A program made the position numbers and the translations under genes. Shown here piece after piece: positions 50,612 to 59,013 of a DNA stretch of 64,000 bases (position 1 is its first letter; the number at the start of each line of letters is the position of its first letter). The stretch comes from Hamadaea sp013361475. Lineage in GTDB: Bacteria > Actinomycetota > Actinomycetes > Mycobacteriales > Micromonosporaceae. The stretch lies in assembly GCF_040654195.1 (NCBI RefSeq), contig NZ_JBFAHM010000004.1, positions 310,001 to 374,000 of the forward strand. The letters run 5' to 3'. The notes below the pieces were generated by a model. That model was not told the DNA's origin. It searched no databases and worked only from the letters and a program-made list of their open reading frames with translations.

Positions 50612-51681
50612 CGACCCTGATCACCGGCGCGGACGGCTACCTGGGCAGTCGCCTCGCCGCCGCCCTCGCCGCCACCGACGACCTCGTCCTCGCGGTACGC
50701 GCGGCGGACAACGCCGAGCTGAACCGCAAGCGGGCGAAGCTGGCCCATCTTCCCGGGGCGGAGGTCGTCCCCGCCGATCTGCGCGACGGCGACCCGTTCG
50801 CGTACGTCGACCCCCGGCGAATCACCCGCATCGTTCATGCCGCCGCGCTCATCCGGTTCGACCTCGATGAGACGACCGCCGAGCAGGTCAACGTGGCCGG
50901 GACGGCCCGCGTACGCGACTTCGCCCTCCGCTGCGACCGCCTCGACCGGCTCGTGTTCCTGTCCACCCTGTACGCGGCCGGCCGCCGTCGCGGCGAGGTA
51001 CGCGAAGAGCGCCTGGCCGACGCCGGATTCGTCAACCACTACGAGTGGTCGAAGTGGGCGGCGGAGGAGGTCCTGCTCGACGCGGATCTGCCGTTGACCG
51101 TCCTGCGCCTGCCGACTGTGATCGCCGAGGACGGGAGTGGCGAGATCGGTCAGTTCAACGTCTTCCACCACACGCTGCGGTTGTTCCATCGGGGTCTGCT
51201 GACCTTGGTGCCCGGTGATCCGGCGACGCCGTTGAGCCTGGCCACCGCCGAGTTCACCGTCGACGCCGTCGGGGCGCTGCTCGCCGCCGATCCGGGGATC
51301 TACCACGTTTGCGGCGGCGCCCTCCCGCTCGGCACGGTCATCGACGCCGCGTTCACCGTGTTCGAGCAGGACCCGGTTTTCCAGCGGCGGATGCTGCCCC
51401 GGCCGGTGCCCTGCGACCGGGCCGCGTTCCTCGACCTGGCCGACGCCGCTCAGCGACTCCGGGGCGGCGCCCTGCAACCGGCGCTGCCCTCGATGCTGCC
51501 CTTCGCCGAACAGCTGTACCTGCCCAAGACGTTCCGGACCGATCGGCTGCGGGCGGCCTGGCCCGCCCATGCCGGTCCCGACCGACCCGACCCGGTCGCC
51601 GTGGTGACGGCGGCGAGCCGTGCCCTGGTGGCCGGCTTGGCCGGTCCGGTGGAGAGGAGATCCCATGCTGCGGCGCGATGA
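50608..51681 (+). CDS. NAD(P)-dependent thioester reductase-like SDR
   Basis: A 357-residue extended short-chain dehydrogenase (Male sterility/NAD_binding_4 or epimerase type). Rossmann motif ITGADGYLGSRLAAAL, VHAAALIRFD, VNVAGTARV and the YxxxK pair in HYEWSKWAAEE. In carrier protein systems this fold reduces a bound thioester to aldehyde or alcohol; here a separate protein would do so in trans. ATG 50608 overlaps the ligase stop; its own stop overlaps the next gene by 17 bases. Confidence 0.8.
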   Translation: MTTLITGADGYLGSRLAAALAATDDLVLAVRAADNAELNRKRAKLAHLPGAEVVPADLRDGDPFAYVDPRRITRIVHAAALIRFDLDETTAEQVNVAGTARVRDFALRCDRLDRLVFLSTLYAAGRRRGEVREERLADAGFVNHYEWSKWAAEEVLLDADLPLTVLRLPTVIAEDGSGEIGQFNVFHHTLRLFHRGLLTLVPGDPATPLSLATAEFTVDAVGALLAADPGIYHVCGGALPLGTVIDAAFTVFEQDPVFQRRMLPRPVPCDRAAFLDLADAAQRLRGGALQPALPSMLPFAEQLYLPKTFRTDRLRAAWPAHAGPDRPDPVAVVTAASRALVAGLAGPVERRSHAAAR

Positions 51682-52753
51682 ACTGCCCGGAGCCGTCGAC
51701 GACCGGCTGTTCTTCGCCCAGGTCCGGGAGGATCCGCAGGTCGAGATCGACGCGCTCGCCGGGCACTGGGACGGCCCGATCGCCGTCGTCAGCTCGGCCG
51801 GGTGCACCGCGTTGTCGCTGGTCGCCGCGGGCGCACCAGACGTCACCGGGGTCGACGTCAACCGTACGCAGAACCACCTCGTGGAGTTCAAGGCGGCCGC
51901 GATCGACCGGCTGGATCGGCCGGCCGCACTCGGGCTGCTCGGTGCGGTCCCGATGAGCGCCGACGACCGGCGGTACGCGTACCGGGGCATCCGGGGGGTG
52001 TTGAGCCCGGCGGCGAGCCGCTATTGGGACGGCCGCTCCGCCGCTGTCGGCCGGGGCGTGCTCCAGTCCGGCGTCACCGAGCGGCTGATGCGGCTGATCG
52101 CCCGGGTCGTCCGCACGACGCACCGGAGCCGGGTGCCGCAGTTGCTTCGTCTGTCCACCATCGATGCACAGCGGCAGTTCTACCGGGACGAGTGGGACAC
52201 CCCGGCCTGGCGGGCGCTGTTCCGGGTGCTGTGCAACCGGCTGGTGCTGCGGCGGGCGTACGACGAGAGGTTCTTCGCACACGTCGAGAATCCGAGCTAT
52301 GCGGCGCACTTCCACGCCGTCGCCGAGCACACGCTGACGAATCTCACGGTGTCGGACAACTACTTCCTGCACTGTCTGCTCACCGGCAGCTATCCGGTCG
52401 AGAGCCGGCCGCCCTATCTGGCCGGGACCGTGCCGGTCGACCGCCTCCGGCTCGTCGACGCCACGTTCACCGACTATCTGCGTACGCGCCCCGACCGCAG
52501 CATGGCCGGGTACGCGCTGTCGAACATCTGCGAATGGCTGACACCGGACCAGATCGACGAGTTGTTCGCCGAGATCGTCCGCACCGCCCGGCCCGGCGCG
52601 CGCCTGGTCTTCCGAAACTTCGTCGGCTGGACCGAGGTGCCCGAACGCTGGCGTGACGCCGTACGCGAGGACCGCCCGCTCGGCGAGAAGATGATCAGCG
52701 GCGACCGGAGCCTGTGCCAGCGCCGGGTCGCCGTCTGCGAGGTGGCCGGATGA
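51665..52753 (+). CDS. DUF3419/BtaA-like SAM 3-amino-3-carboxypropyl transferase
   Basis: A 362-residue protein of the DUF3419 family, whose characterised member BtaA transfers the 3-amino-3-carboxypropyl group of S-adenosylmethionine to diacylglycerol in betaine lipid synthesis. SAM-binding cues: IAVVSSAGCTALSLV and GVDVNRTQNHLVEFKAAAI, followed by a long helical insertion and ALSNICEWL with late RNFVGWTE. ATG 51665 with GGAGAGGAGA upstream. No BtaB methyltransferase is present, so an alternative acceptor, perhaps the carrier-bound amino compound, is inferred. Confidence 0.85.
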   Translation: MLRRDELPGAVDDRLFFAQVREDPQVEIDALAGHWDGPIAVVSSAGCTALSLVAAGAPDVTGVDVNRTQNHLVEFKAAAIDRLDRPAALGLLGAVPMSADDRRYAYRGIRGVLSPAASRYWDGRSAAVGRGVLQSGVTERLMRLIARVVRTTHRSRVPQLLRLSTIDAQRQFYRDEWDTPAWRALFRVLCNRLVLRRAYDERFFAHVENPSYAAHFHAVAEHTLTNLTVSDNYFLHCLLTGSYPVESRPPYLAGTVPVDRLRLVDATFTDYLRTRPDRSMAGYALSNICEWLTPDQIDELFAEIVRTARPGARLVFRNFVGWTEVPERWRDAVREDRPLGEKMISGDRSLCQRRVAVCEVAG

Positions 52754-53790
52754 GGGTCCGTGACGCTCGGCCCGGCGACAACGCCGGACTGGTGAGCCTG
52801 GCCGCGCAGTCCACGATGGACGGGGACCTCGCGCTGCGGTTCGACCGCGAACCGGACTACTTCGCGCTGAACCGCCTGGCCGGGCAGGAGTGGCGGGTCG
52901 GCGTGGTCGACGGCGACTCCGGGCCGCTCGGATGCATCGCAGTCGCCCGGCGGACCGCGTACCTCGACGGCGAACCCGGCTCGATCGCGTACGTCGGAGA
53001 TCTGAAGGTCCACCCGGACTTCCGGCGGCGGGGCGTCGCGCGAGCGCTCGGGCAGTGGGCGTACCAGACCGCCTTGGACCTGGTGGGGCCGACGGCGCCG
53101 ATGATCTCGACGATCCTGGCGGGCAACGACGCCGCCACGACGCTGGCCCTGGGGTTCGTCCCCGGCGTGACTCGGTGGGCGACGATCCGCTCGGCCAGCG
53201 TGGATCTGCTGACCCGCCATCGGCCACGCCGATCGGACCTCGCCGTACGCCTCGCCGGGCCGGCCGACGAGCCGGAGATGGTCAAGCTTTGGCACCGGCT
53301 GGCCGTGCGGCGGCAGTTCGCACCCGCCCTCGACGGGTTCCCGCTCGAGCAGCCCGGCCTGGACTACCTGCTGGCCCGCCGGCCGGACGGTGAGCTCGCC
53401 GGCTTCGTCGGGCTGTGGGACCAGCACGAGATCAAGCAGATGCGGGTCATGGGCTACTCCGCCCGGCTGGCCGCCGTCCGGGTCGCCTTCAACGCCGCCG
53501 CGCCGCTGTTCGGGGCGCCCCGCCTGCCGAAGCCGGGCGGCGCACTGGCCTACCGGACGGCGGTCAACGTCTGCGCCTCCGATGTCGAGACGCTGCAGAC
53601 GCTGCTGCGCCACGGTTGCGACCGGCTGCACGGACGGTATTCGTTCCTCACCGTCGGCCTCGACGTCGGCGACCCGCTCGCCCGAGCGTTGACGGGGTTG
53701 CGGGCGCAGCCCACCGATGTGGATCTGCTCGTCCTCAACGGCCCCCGCGATCGCCGTACGCCGATCCACTTCGAGATCGCGACGGTCTAG
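52750..53790 (+). CDS. GNAT N-acetyltransferase, two-domain
   Basis: A 346-residue protein with an N-terminal GNAT domain (residues 1-150) and a second, degenerate GNAT-like half (about 160-340). The acetyl-CoA motif is VHPDFRRRGVARALGQW. The size matches double-GNAT proteins that acylate small molecules. ATG 52750 overlaps the DUF3419 stop (ATGA). It probably acylates the product of the operon or provides self-protection. Last gene of the operon; repeat family 2 copy A follows within 40 bases. Confidence 0.85.
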   Translation: MRVRDARPGDNAGLVSLAAQSTMDGDLALRFDREPDYFALNRLAGQEWRVGVVDGDSGPLGCIAVARRTAYLDGEPGSIAYVGDLKVHPDFRRRGVARALGQWAYQTALDLVGPTAPMISTILAGNDAATTLALGFVPGVTRWATIRSASVDLLTRHRPRRSDLAVRLAGPADEPEMVKLWHRLAVRRQFAPALDGFPLEQPGLDYLLARRPDGELAGFVGLWDQHEIKQMRVMGYSARLAAVRVAFNAAAPLFGAPRLPKPGGALAYRTAVNVCASDVETLQTLLRHGCDRLHGRYSFLTVGLDVGDPLARALTGLRAQPTDVDLLVLNGPRDRRTPIHFEIATV

Positions 53791-53824
53791 GCCCCTGCCC
53801 TGAGTGTCCATAGTGCACGATTGG

Positions 53825-53881
53825 TGATCGACATCCCGGAAAGTGTCGCCGGGCCTCCGGATTTCGACACGCGACGGGCTG
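53825..53881 (+). repeat. Interspersed repeat family 2, copy A (57 bp)
   Basis: Matches inverted 60116-60172 in conserved blocks (TGATCGACATCCC, GTGTCGC, GATTTCGACACG, ACGGG) separated by variable cores of 4, about 10 and 2 bases. Intergenic. Confidence 0.65.
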
Positions 53882-53930
53882 TGGATCATCGCGAGTGGCA
53901 CCGGCACAGCGCGGTGTCGGTGGCCGTGGC

Positions 53931-53936
53931 TAGAGT
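53931..53936 (+). promoter_or_regulatory. TAGAGT -10 box
   Basis: Ends seven bases before ATG 53944; no ribosome site between. Leaderless start predicted. Confidence 0.45.
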
Positions 53937-53943
53937 GCCGCGC

Positions 53944-54597
53944 ATGACAATGCGTCGTGGTTGGGTCTCCGCCGGGCTGGGACCCCGTCGTCCGGTGAGC
54001 GGGACCTACGGCTTCGACCCCGCCGAGGATCTCCCGTCCCTTCCGGTGGATCACCCGGGCGGGCTCCACGCCTGGATGACCGGCCTGATCCCGCTCAACG
54101 AACTCGCCAAGGGCCGCTACGGGCTCGACACGCTGGGCGGGCCGGTCCGCGTGGCAGCGCATCGAGCCGCTTTGCCCGAGTCGTTCGTCGCCTTCGTGAC
54201 CGACCCGGCGCTGCGCGACTCCGTCCCCACCTGCACGTCGTGCTACTGGGAAAGCGACCTGCCGACCGCGCCCAGCCCGGTCACCGAGGGCGCCACTCTC
54301 GTCCGCTTCCTCAACGACCAGCAGGGCTGCCTGTTCTGGTACCTGCACCTGCTGCCGACCGGCGAGCACGAGGTCCTCTGCGGCGGCATCGCCTACGACT
54401 GCGAGGAAGCCGATCCGCAGGAGGCGGCCGAGGACCTCCTGCTGGTCGCCGACGGCTTCGACGAGTTCATCGCCCGGTTCTGGATCGAAAACCTCGCCTG
54501 GTACGAGGTCGTCGGCCAGAAGCGCCCCGAAGAAGAGCTGTCGCCACCCGTACGCGACTACGTCCGCCAGCTAGGCCCGATCGAGGAACTCGGCTGA
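53944..54597 (+). CDS. Unknown protein, 217 aa
   Basis: A 217-residue acidic soluble protein. Cysteines occur in PTCTSCYWESDLP (CxxC) and IAYDCEEADP. Aromatic-rich segments (CLFWYLHLLPTG, RFWIENLAWYEVV) suggest a compact alpha/beta fold; a SUKH/SMI1-like role is possible but not supported by a motif I can name. Solitary gene, convergent with DUF1152. Confidence 0.65.
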   Translation: MTMRRGWVSAGLGPRRPVSGTYGFDPAEDLPSLPVDHPGGLHAWMTGLIPLNELAKGRYGLDTLGGPVRVAAHRAALPESFVAFVTDPALRDSVPTCTSCYWESDLPTAPSPVTEGATLVRFLNDQQGCLFWYLHLLPTGEHEVLCGGIAYDCEEADPQEAAEDLLLVADGFDEFIARFWIENLAWYEVVGQKRPEEELSPPVRDYVRQLGPIEELG

Positions 54598-54606
54598 CCA
54601 CCGGCG

Positions 54607-55545
54607 TCAGTGGGGAATCGCGCGGCGCGGACGGACCTCGGTCTGCTCGCGGTAGGCCTCGATCGCGAGCCCGACCTCCAGCGGCGTACGGGAGTGCTCG
54701 ATCAGGTCGCGGTAGCGCAGTTCGCCGGCCAGCGCGTCCAGCCCCACCACGAAGTACAACGCCATCAACGGGTTGACGAACAGCTCGGTGCCACGCGTCC
54801 GCACGGTCACCGGCGCGTTGCCGAACTGACCCCGCAGCGCCGCCGCGACCTGCCCGTGCACGATGCTGGCATGCTTCGGGTGTTCGCGTGCGGCGTGCGC
54901 GACCGCCTCCAGGTAACCGTCCGGCGACACGGTGCAGGCGCCGTGATAGCCGCCCGCCCGTTGTAGCGCGGCCAGGTTCTCCAACACGTGCGCATGGCAG
55001 ACACCGTGATGTGAGTCGATGCCGAAGCCCAGACTGACGACCAGTTTCAGCGGCACGTCGAGGCCGGCGACCGCTGTCAGGCTGGTCATGTCCTCCTCCG
55101 GCGTGCCGATGCCGGCCTCGTCGCCCCGCATCAGGATGTCGGTGCCGCCGTCGGCCAGGACGATCGCGTCGACGCCGAGCACCTCGACCAGCTTCCGGTA
55201 GGCCGCCCGCAGCGGACGGACGCCGGTGCGTTCGAAGGCGTACACGACGGGATCGTGGCCCTTCGTGTGCAACCAGCGGGCGAGCGCGCGTTCGGGAAAG
55301 TACCGGTCGTTTCCGGGCGAGTCCGGCCGGATCGCGGCGAGCCCCGTACGCAGCCACGCGTCCGGCTTGAGCATGCCCAGTTCGCTGATCGAGAAGCCGG
55401 CCAGCGACACCTCTACGCCTTCAGCCCGCAGCGCGAGGGCGAGCGGGAGCCCGGCGTACACGTCGAAGCCACCGCCGGCCCCGGCGATGAGCACATGACG
55501 GGCCGACCGGAGGCGGTCGGCGATGGGCAGGGAAAGCAGCGTCAC
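54607..55545 (-). CDS. DUF1152 family protein
   Basis: A 312-residue cytosolic protein of the DUF1152 family: HVLIAGAGGGFDVYAGLPLALAL at the N terminus (nucleotide-like glycine loop), ADGGTDILMRGDEAGIGTPEED in the middle (metal-like acidic cluster) and HGVCHAHVLENLA. Function unknown; the fold may bind a sugar or nucleotide. GTG 55545 is preceded six bases upstream by TACCGT. Confidence 0.85.
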   Translation of the reverse strand: MTLLSLPIADRLRSARHVLIAGAGGGFDVYAGLPLALALRAEGVEVSLAGFSISELGMLKPDAWLRTGLAAIRPDSPGNDRYFPERALARWLHTKGHDPVVYAFERTGVRPLRAAYRKLVEVLGVDAIVLADGGTDILMRGDEAGIGTPEEDMTSLTAVAGLDVPLKLVVSLGFGIDSHHGVCHAHVLENLAALQRAGGYHGACTVSPDGYLEAVAHAAREHPKHASIVHGQVAAALRGQFGNAPVTVRTRGTELFVNPLMALYFVVGLDALAGELRYRDLIEHSRTPLEVGLAIEAYREQTEVRPRRAIPH

Positions 55546-55551
55546 GCGGTC

Positions 55552-55557
55552 ACGGTA
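55552..55557 (-). promoter_or_regulatory. TACCGT -10 box before DUF1152 gene
   Basis: Minus-strand TACCGT ends six bases before GTG 55545, matching the leaderless pattern. Confidence 0.4.
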
Positions 55558-55587
55558 ACGACCGTCTCGACGTGTTCGCGACGCATT

Positions 55588-55843
55588 TCAGCTGAGCAGG
55601 GCCAGCAGGAAGTCGGTCTTCGCCTGGGTGTACGCACGCGCCGGGCGTCTGCCGGACGGCCAGGTCGATCACGGGTTTCGCGGCGAGCCCCGGGACGGAG
55701 GTCGAGCCGATGTGCTCGACGCCGCCACTCAGCCCGCCGAGCACCGTCGCCACCTCGGCCGCGTACGCCGCGCCGGTGGGCAGCCACGACGGGTCGTGGT
55801 CGACGACTGTCACGGTTCCGTAGGGCAAACCGAGCTGGGCCAT
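55588..55843 (-). pseudogene. GrpB (UPF0157) family gene with internal deletion
   Basis: The N-terminal third of a GrpB-like nucleotidyltransferase is intact (VTVVDHDPSWLPTG, VEHIGSTSVPGLAAKPVIDL). It is followed at once, in a different frame, by the family's extreme C terminus (RAYTQAKTDFLLALLS then stop). About 95 residues between are missing, so the gene is a deleted, frameshifted remnant. The ATG overlaps the end of the upstream membrane protein gene. Confidence 0.8.
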
Positions 55844-56238
55844 GCCGTGACTCTACGGGCCCAGGGTACGAGCTGAAGCAGGCCGAACGTCACCTCCACG
55901 GCGAGAAAGCCCCACAGGATTCCGCTCACCCCGTGCCCCAGGGCGTACGCGAACCAGGTGGAGAACAGCATCCGGGCGATGCCGTCCAACAGCCCGTGGA
56001 TGGGCAGCGTACGCGTGACCCGCAGCAGCGCCCAGATCAGCACGACCGAGCCCATCAGGGTGGCGTACAGCGATTGGAGAGGGTCGAGGGGCGGGAAGCC
56101 GCCGAGGCCGACCGCCGTTCCCACGGCCGACAACGCGTCGTGCAGCAGCGCGTACGTCCACGGGGTGGCGAATCCGGCCGTCACGACCAGGTCGTACCAG
56201 GCGCTGATCCGGACGACACGCAGGTAGTTCTTCGTCAT
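55810..56238 (-). CDS. Small membrane protein controlled by MerR
   Basis: A 142-residue protein with four hydrophobic helices (about 12-30, 48-66, 72-90, 100-120). Family not recognised; similar proteins beside MerR genes are annotated as hypothetical. ATG 56238 lies seven bases beyond a TAGCGT -10 element that, with TTGACC, forms a 19-bp-spacer promoter spanned by the MerR operator. So this gene is the likely target of the adjacent MerR regulator. Confidence 0.7.
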   Translation of the reverse strand: MTKNYLRVVRISAWYDLVVTAGFATPWTYALLHDALSAVGTAVGLGGFPPLDPLQSLYATLMGSVVLIWALLRVTRTLPIHGLLDGIARMLFSTWFAYALGHGVSGILWGFLAVEVTFGLLQLVPWARRVTAWPSSVCPTEP

Positions 56239-56245
56239 GATCGGG

Positions 56246-56251
56246 ACGCTA
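56246..56251 (-). promoter_or_regulatory. MerR-type promoter, -10 TAGCGT (with -35 TTGACC at 56272-56277)
   Basis: On the minus strand TTGACC and TTAGCG are 19 bases apart, the over-long spacing typical of MerR-activated promoters. TAGCGT is seven bases before ATG 56238. Confidence 0.6.
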
Positions 56252-56252
56252 A

Positions 56253-56274
56253 ACCCTGGAGTACGCTTCAAGGT
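56253..56274. promoter_or_regulatory. MerR operator
   Basis: ACCCTGGAG-TACG-CTTCAAGGT is a dyad (7 of 9 pairs) filling the 19-base spacer of the divergent promoter, the classical MerR-family arrangement. Confidence 0.65.
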
Positions 56275-56290
56275 CAAGTCAGGGAGGAAC

Positions 56291-56653
56291 ATGCGCATCG
56301 GGGAACTCGCCGAACGGGCCAGGCTGACCACGGACGCCGTGCGGTTCTACGAGAGGGTCGGGCTGGTGTCGAGCCGTCGGCTGAGCAACGGATACCGCGA
56401 CTTCCCGCCCGAGACGCTGCCCTGGCTGGAGTACGTCCGGACGGCGCAACGCCTCGGGTTCTCGCTGGCCGAGATCGTCCGGGCCGGCGAGCGGCTGAAG
56501 GACTCCCCCGACAGCGCCGCGGCGCTGTCCGCGTTGTTCGCCGAGAAGATCGAGGTGATCGACGCCCGGATGGCCGACCTCGCGGCGATGCGGGCGGAGC
56601 TGACCGAACGGGTCGCCACAGCGTGCCCACTGCAAGTCGCGGCGACCGCATGA
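56291..56653 (+). CDS. MerR family transcriptional regulator
   Basis: A 120-residue MerR regulator. The winged HTH is MRIGELAERARLTTDAVRFY and ERVGLVSSRR with GYRDF; a coiled-coil dimerisation helix (about 75-110) follows. Only one C-terminal cysteine (ACPLQ) is present, so a metal or redox sensor needing several cysteines is less likely. ATG 56291 has AGGGAGGA upstream. Divergent from the small membrane protein gene with an operator between. Confidence 0.9.
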   Translation: MRIGELAERARLTTDAVRFYERVGLVSSRRLSNGYRDFPPETLPWLEYVRTAQRLGFSLAEIVRAGERLKDSPDSAAALSALFAEKIEVIDARMADLAAMRAELTERVATACPLQVAATA

Positions 56654-57111
56654 GGTCGGACGCCGGTGACGAACTCGCTCCCGTGCCTCCGACGACCTTG
56701 ACCGCGCTGGAGAACGCACTGCGAGCCAGTTGGGCCGCCGACACGTGCTCCCCCGACGACCTGGAGCGGTGGGGCTGGGACGGCGCCAATCCGTCCCGCG
56801 GCCACTGCGATGTGACCGCGTTGATCTTGCACGACCTCTTCGGCGGCGACCTGGTCCTGGGCGACGTGCACACCGCCGACGGGGCGCCGCAGGGCTACCA
56901 CTGGTGGAACCGCCTGGGCAGCGGGATCGAGATCGACCTGACCCGCGAGCAGTTCCAGGCGGGCGAGGTCGTCTCCGGCGCCCGGATCGTCCAGCGGCCG
57001 CCCGGTCCGTTGAAGCGGCGCAACGACGAATACGAGCTGCTGCGGCGGCGGGTCGAGGATCAGCTCGGCGAGCCGCTTCCGCGTCACGACACGGCTCAGG
57101 CGTCGGTGTAG
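56650..57111 (+). CDS. YunG-like protein
   Basis: A 153-residue protein resembling the YunG family: WAADTCSPDDLERWGWDGANPSRGHCDVTALI with Cys-His positions, HWWNRLGSGIEIDLTREQF near the middle. Function unknown; a papain/transglutaminase-like fold with Cys-His-Asp has been suggested by pattern. ATG 56650 overlaps the MerR stop (ATGA). Ends in 16 bases of overlap with the convergent ABC transporter gene. Confidence 0.7.
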   Translation: MRSDAGDELAPVPPTTLTALENALRASWAADTCSPDDLERWGWDGANPSRGHCDVTALILHDLFGGDLVLGDVHTADGAPQGYHWWNRLGSGIEIDLTREQFQAGEVVSGARIVQRPPGPLKRRNDEYELLRRRVEDQLGEPLPRHDTAQASV

Positions 57112-58964
57112 CCGATCTTCTGCAGGTCGTACCAGGTCTTGTAGAGGCCACCCCGGGCGATCAGCTCGTCGTGCGTACCTTGGTCGACCAGGCGGCCCTC
57201 GTGGAGCACGAAGATGACGTCCGCGTGGCGTACATTGGCGAGCCGGTGGGTGATCAGCACGGTGGTCTTCGTGCCGTGCCGGGCGCGGACGGACGCGAAC
57301 AGGGCGGCTTCGGCTCGGGCGTCCAGCGCCGACGACGGCTCATCCATGATCAGCAGATCCGCGTCCTTGAAGAACCCGCGAGCGGCGGCGAGCCGCTGCC
57401 ATTGGCCGCCGGACAGGTCCTGGCCGCCTTCGAAACTGCGGTCGAGCAGGGTGGCGTACCCGTGGGGCAGGTCGAGGATCATCTCGTGGGCGACCGCCGC
57501 CCGGGCGGCCGCCTCGACCGGATCGCGCCCCCCGTCGACCGCCAGGTCGCCCAGGCGGATGTTGGTCTCGGCGGTGAACGGCCACTGCCAGTGGTCCTGC
57601 GTCACCGCCCCGAACGCGGCCCGCACCGCGGCGGCGTCGAGGTCCGGCAGCCGGTGCTCGTCCCACCAGACGGTGCCCTGATCCGGTGCCCGCAGTCCAG
57701 TGAGGACCGCGGCGAGGGTGGTCTTGCCCGAGCCGTTCTCCCCCACGAACGCCACTGTCTGTCCGGCTTGGATGGTCAGGCTCACCCCGTCGATCGCCGG
57801 GCGGTCGCGGTCGGCATACCGGAGGGTCACCTCGTCGAGCCGGAGCGTGCGGAACCGTTGCGGCACAACCGGTTCCACCGGCCCGTCGGGGGTCAGCCCT
57901 CGCGCCCGGGTCAGGAACTCCTCCAGATCACGCAGGTGACGGCCATCGGCGTACAACTCGTTGATGTAGATGGTGGCCACGTGCAGGCTGTTCCGCGCCG
58001 ATTGGAGAGCGACCACGGCGGTGGCTGCGGCCGCGAGCGGGAGGTGCCCGGTGATCAGGAGGCCCGCGAGCAGGCCGTAGACCCCGGCGTTGCAGGCGCC
58101 CGTGATGATCGCGCCGACGGTGGTCGTGGCGGTGACCGCTCGCGCGAGCCGCAGCTGGGCCGCGGTCTCGGCGTCCATGACCACGTCGTACTGTCGCAAC
58201 AGGAAGTCGCGCAGATGGTAGGCGCGCAGTTCGGCGGCGGATCCGCGGCGTGCCATCAGCTCCGTGAGGATCCACACTCGACGGCGGCGGATCGAGCCCA
58301 GCAGATATTCGCGGTAGCGCTGCCCGCCCGCGCGCAGCGCCGCCCAGGCCTCGGGGACGCTCGCGGCGAGCAGCGCCACCGGCAGCAGCGGGTGCAGCAG
58401 CGCGAGGGCGGCGCCCGCGGCGATCACCCCGATGACGCCCGCCAACAGGTTGATCGCGTGCCGGACCACATTCCACACCGCGTCCACGCCTCGCCCGCTG
58501 CCGCGTTCCAGCTCGTCCGTGAAGCCTTCACTGTCGTACGCCGAAAGGGGCACCGCGGTCGTCGCCTCGAAGAGGGAGCGCTCGGCCTGCTGGCGCAACC
58601 TGGGTTCGAGGCGGGTCTGGGTCCACCCGGAGGCGATGCCGAGCCCGCCGCGCACGGCGATGAGAGCGACCAGGGTGAGCAAGGCGGGCAGGGCGGCCTC
58701 GACGCGTTCGACGGTCGGGCCCTGCGACAGCACGGCGATGAGCACCCGTTGGGTGGTCAGCAGACCCAGCGTCGCCAGGACACCGGCGGTGACCGTGATC
58801 GCGATGGTGGCGATCGTGCCCGCCCGGTCGGCGGCGATCGCCCGGCGGAACGCGGTCGCGATGAGGCGCGGAAGGGCTTTGGCGACCCCGGTGATCCCGG
58901 CGTCGACGCGCGCTTGGAGGCCGACCTCCCACCAGGCGCTGCGCAACTTCGGTAGCTCGCTCAC
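57096..58964 (-). CDS. ABC exporter, fused membrane and ATPase domains
   Basis: A 622-residue half-type ABC exporter. The N-terminal membrane domain has six helices (about 60-320); the ATPase domain has Walker A VGENGSGKTT, Q-loop GAVTQDHWQWPFTAETNI, signature LSGGQWQRLAAARGF, Walker B LLIMDEPSSALD and H-loop LITHR. The degenerate signature glutamine/tryptophan (GGQWQ) is common in lantibiotic/peptide exporters. GTG 58964 is chosen because upstream codons are Arg/Pro-rich and not family-like. Probably acts as a homodimer. Confidence 0.9.
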   Translation of the reverse strand: MSELPKLRSAWWEVGLQARVDAGITGVAKALPRLIATAFRRAIAADRAGTIATIAITVTAGVLATLGLLTTQRVLIAVLSQGPTVERVEAALPALLTLVALIAVRGGLGIASGWTQTRLEPRLRQQAERSLFEATTAVPLSAYDSEGFTDELERGSGRGVDAVWNVVRHAINLLAGVIGVIAAGAALALLHPLLPVALLAASVPEAWAALRAGGQRYREYLLGSIRRRRVWILTELMARRGSAAELRAYHLRDFLLRQYDVVMDAETAAQLRLARAVTATTTVGAIITGACNAGVYGLLAGLLITGHLPLAAAATAVVALQSARNSLHVATIYINELYADGRHLRDLEEFLTRARGLTPDGPVEPVVPQRFRTLRLDEVTLRYADRDRPAIDGVSLTIQAGQTVAFVGENGSGKTTLAAVLTGLRAPDQGTVWWDEHRLPDLDAAAVRAAFGAVTQDHWQWPFTAETNIRLGDLAVDGGRDPVEAAARAAVAHEMILDLPHGYATLLDRSFEGGQDLSGGQWQRLAAARGFFKDADLLIMDEPSSALDARAEAALFASVRARHGTKTTVLITHRLANVRHADVIFVLHEGRLVDQGTHDELIARGGLYKTWYDLQKIGYTDA

Positions 58965-59013
58965 CCGCTCTATCGTCGCGGCGTGAGCCCGATTCACGAA
59001 GAGTCCTACGCCC

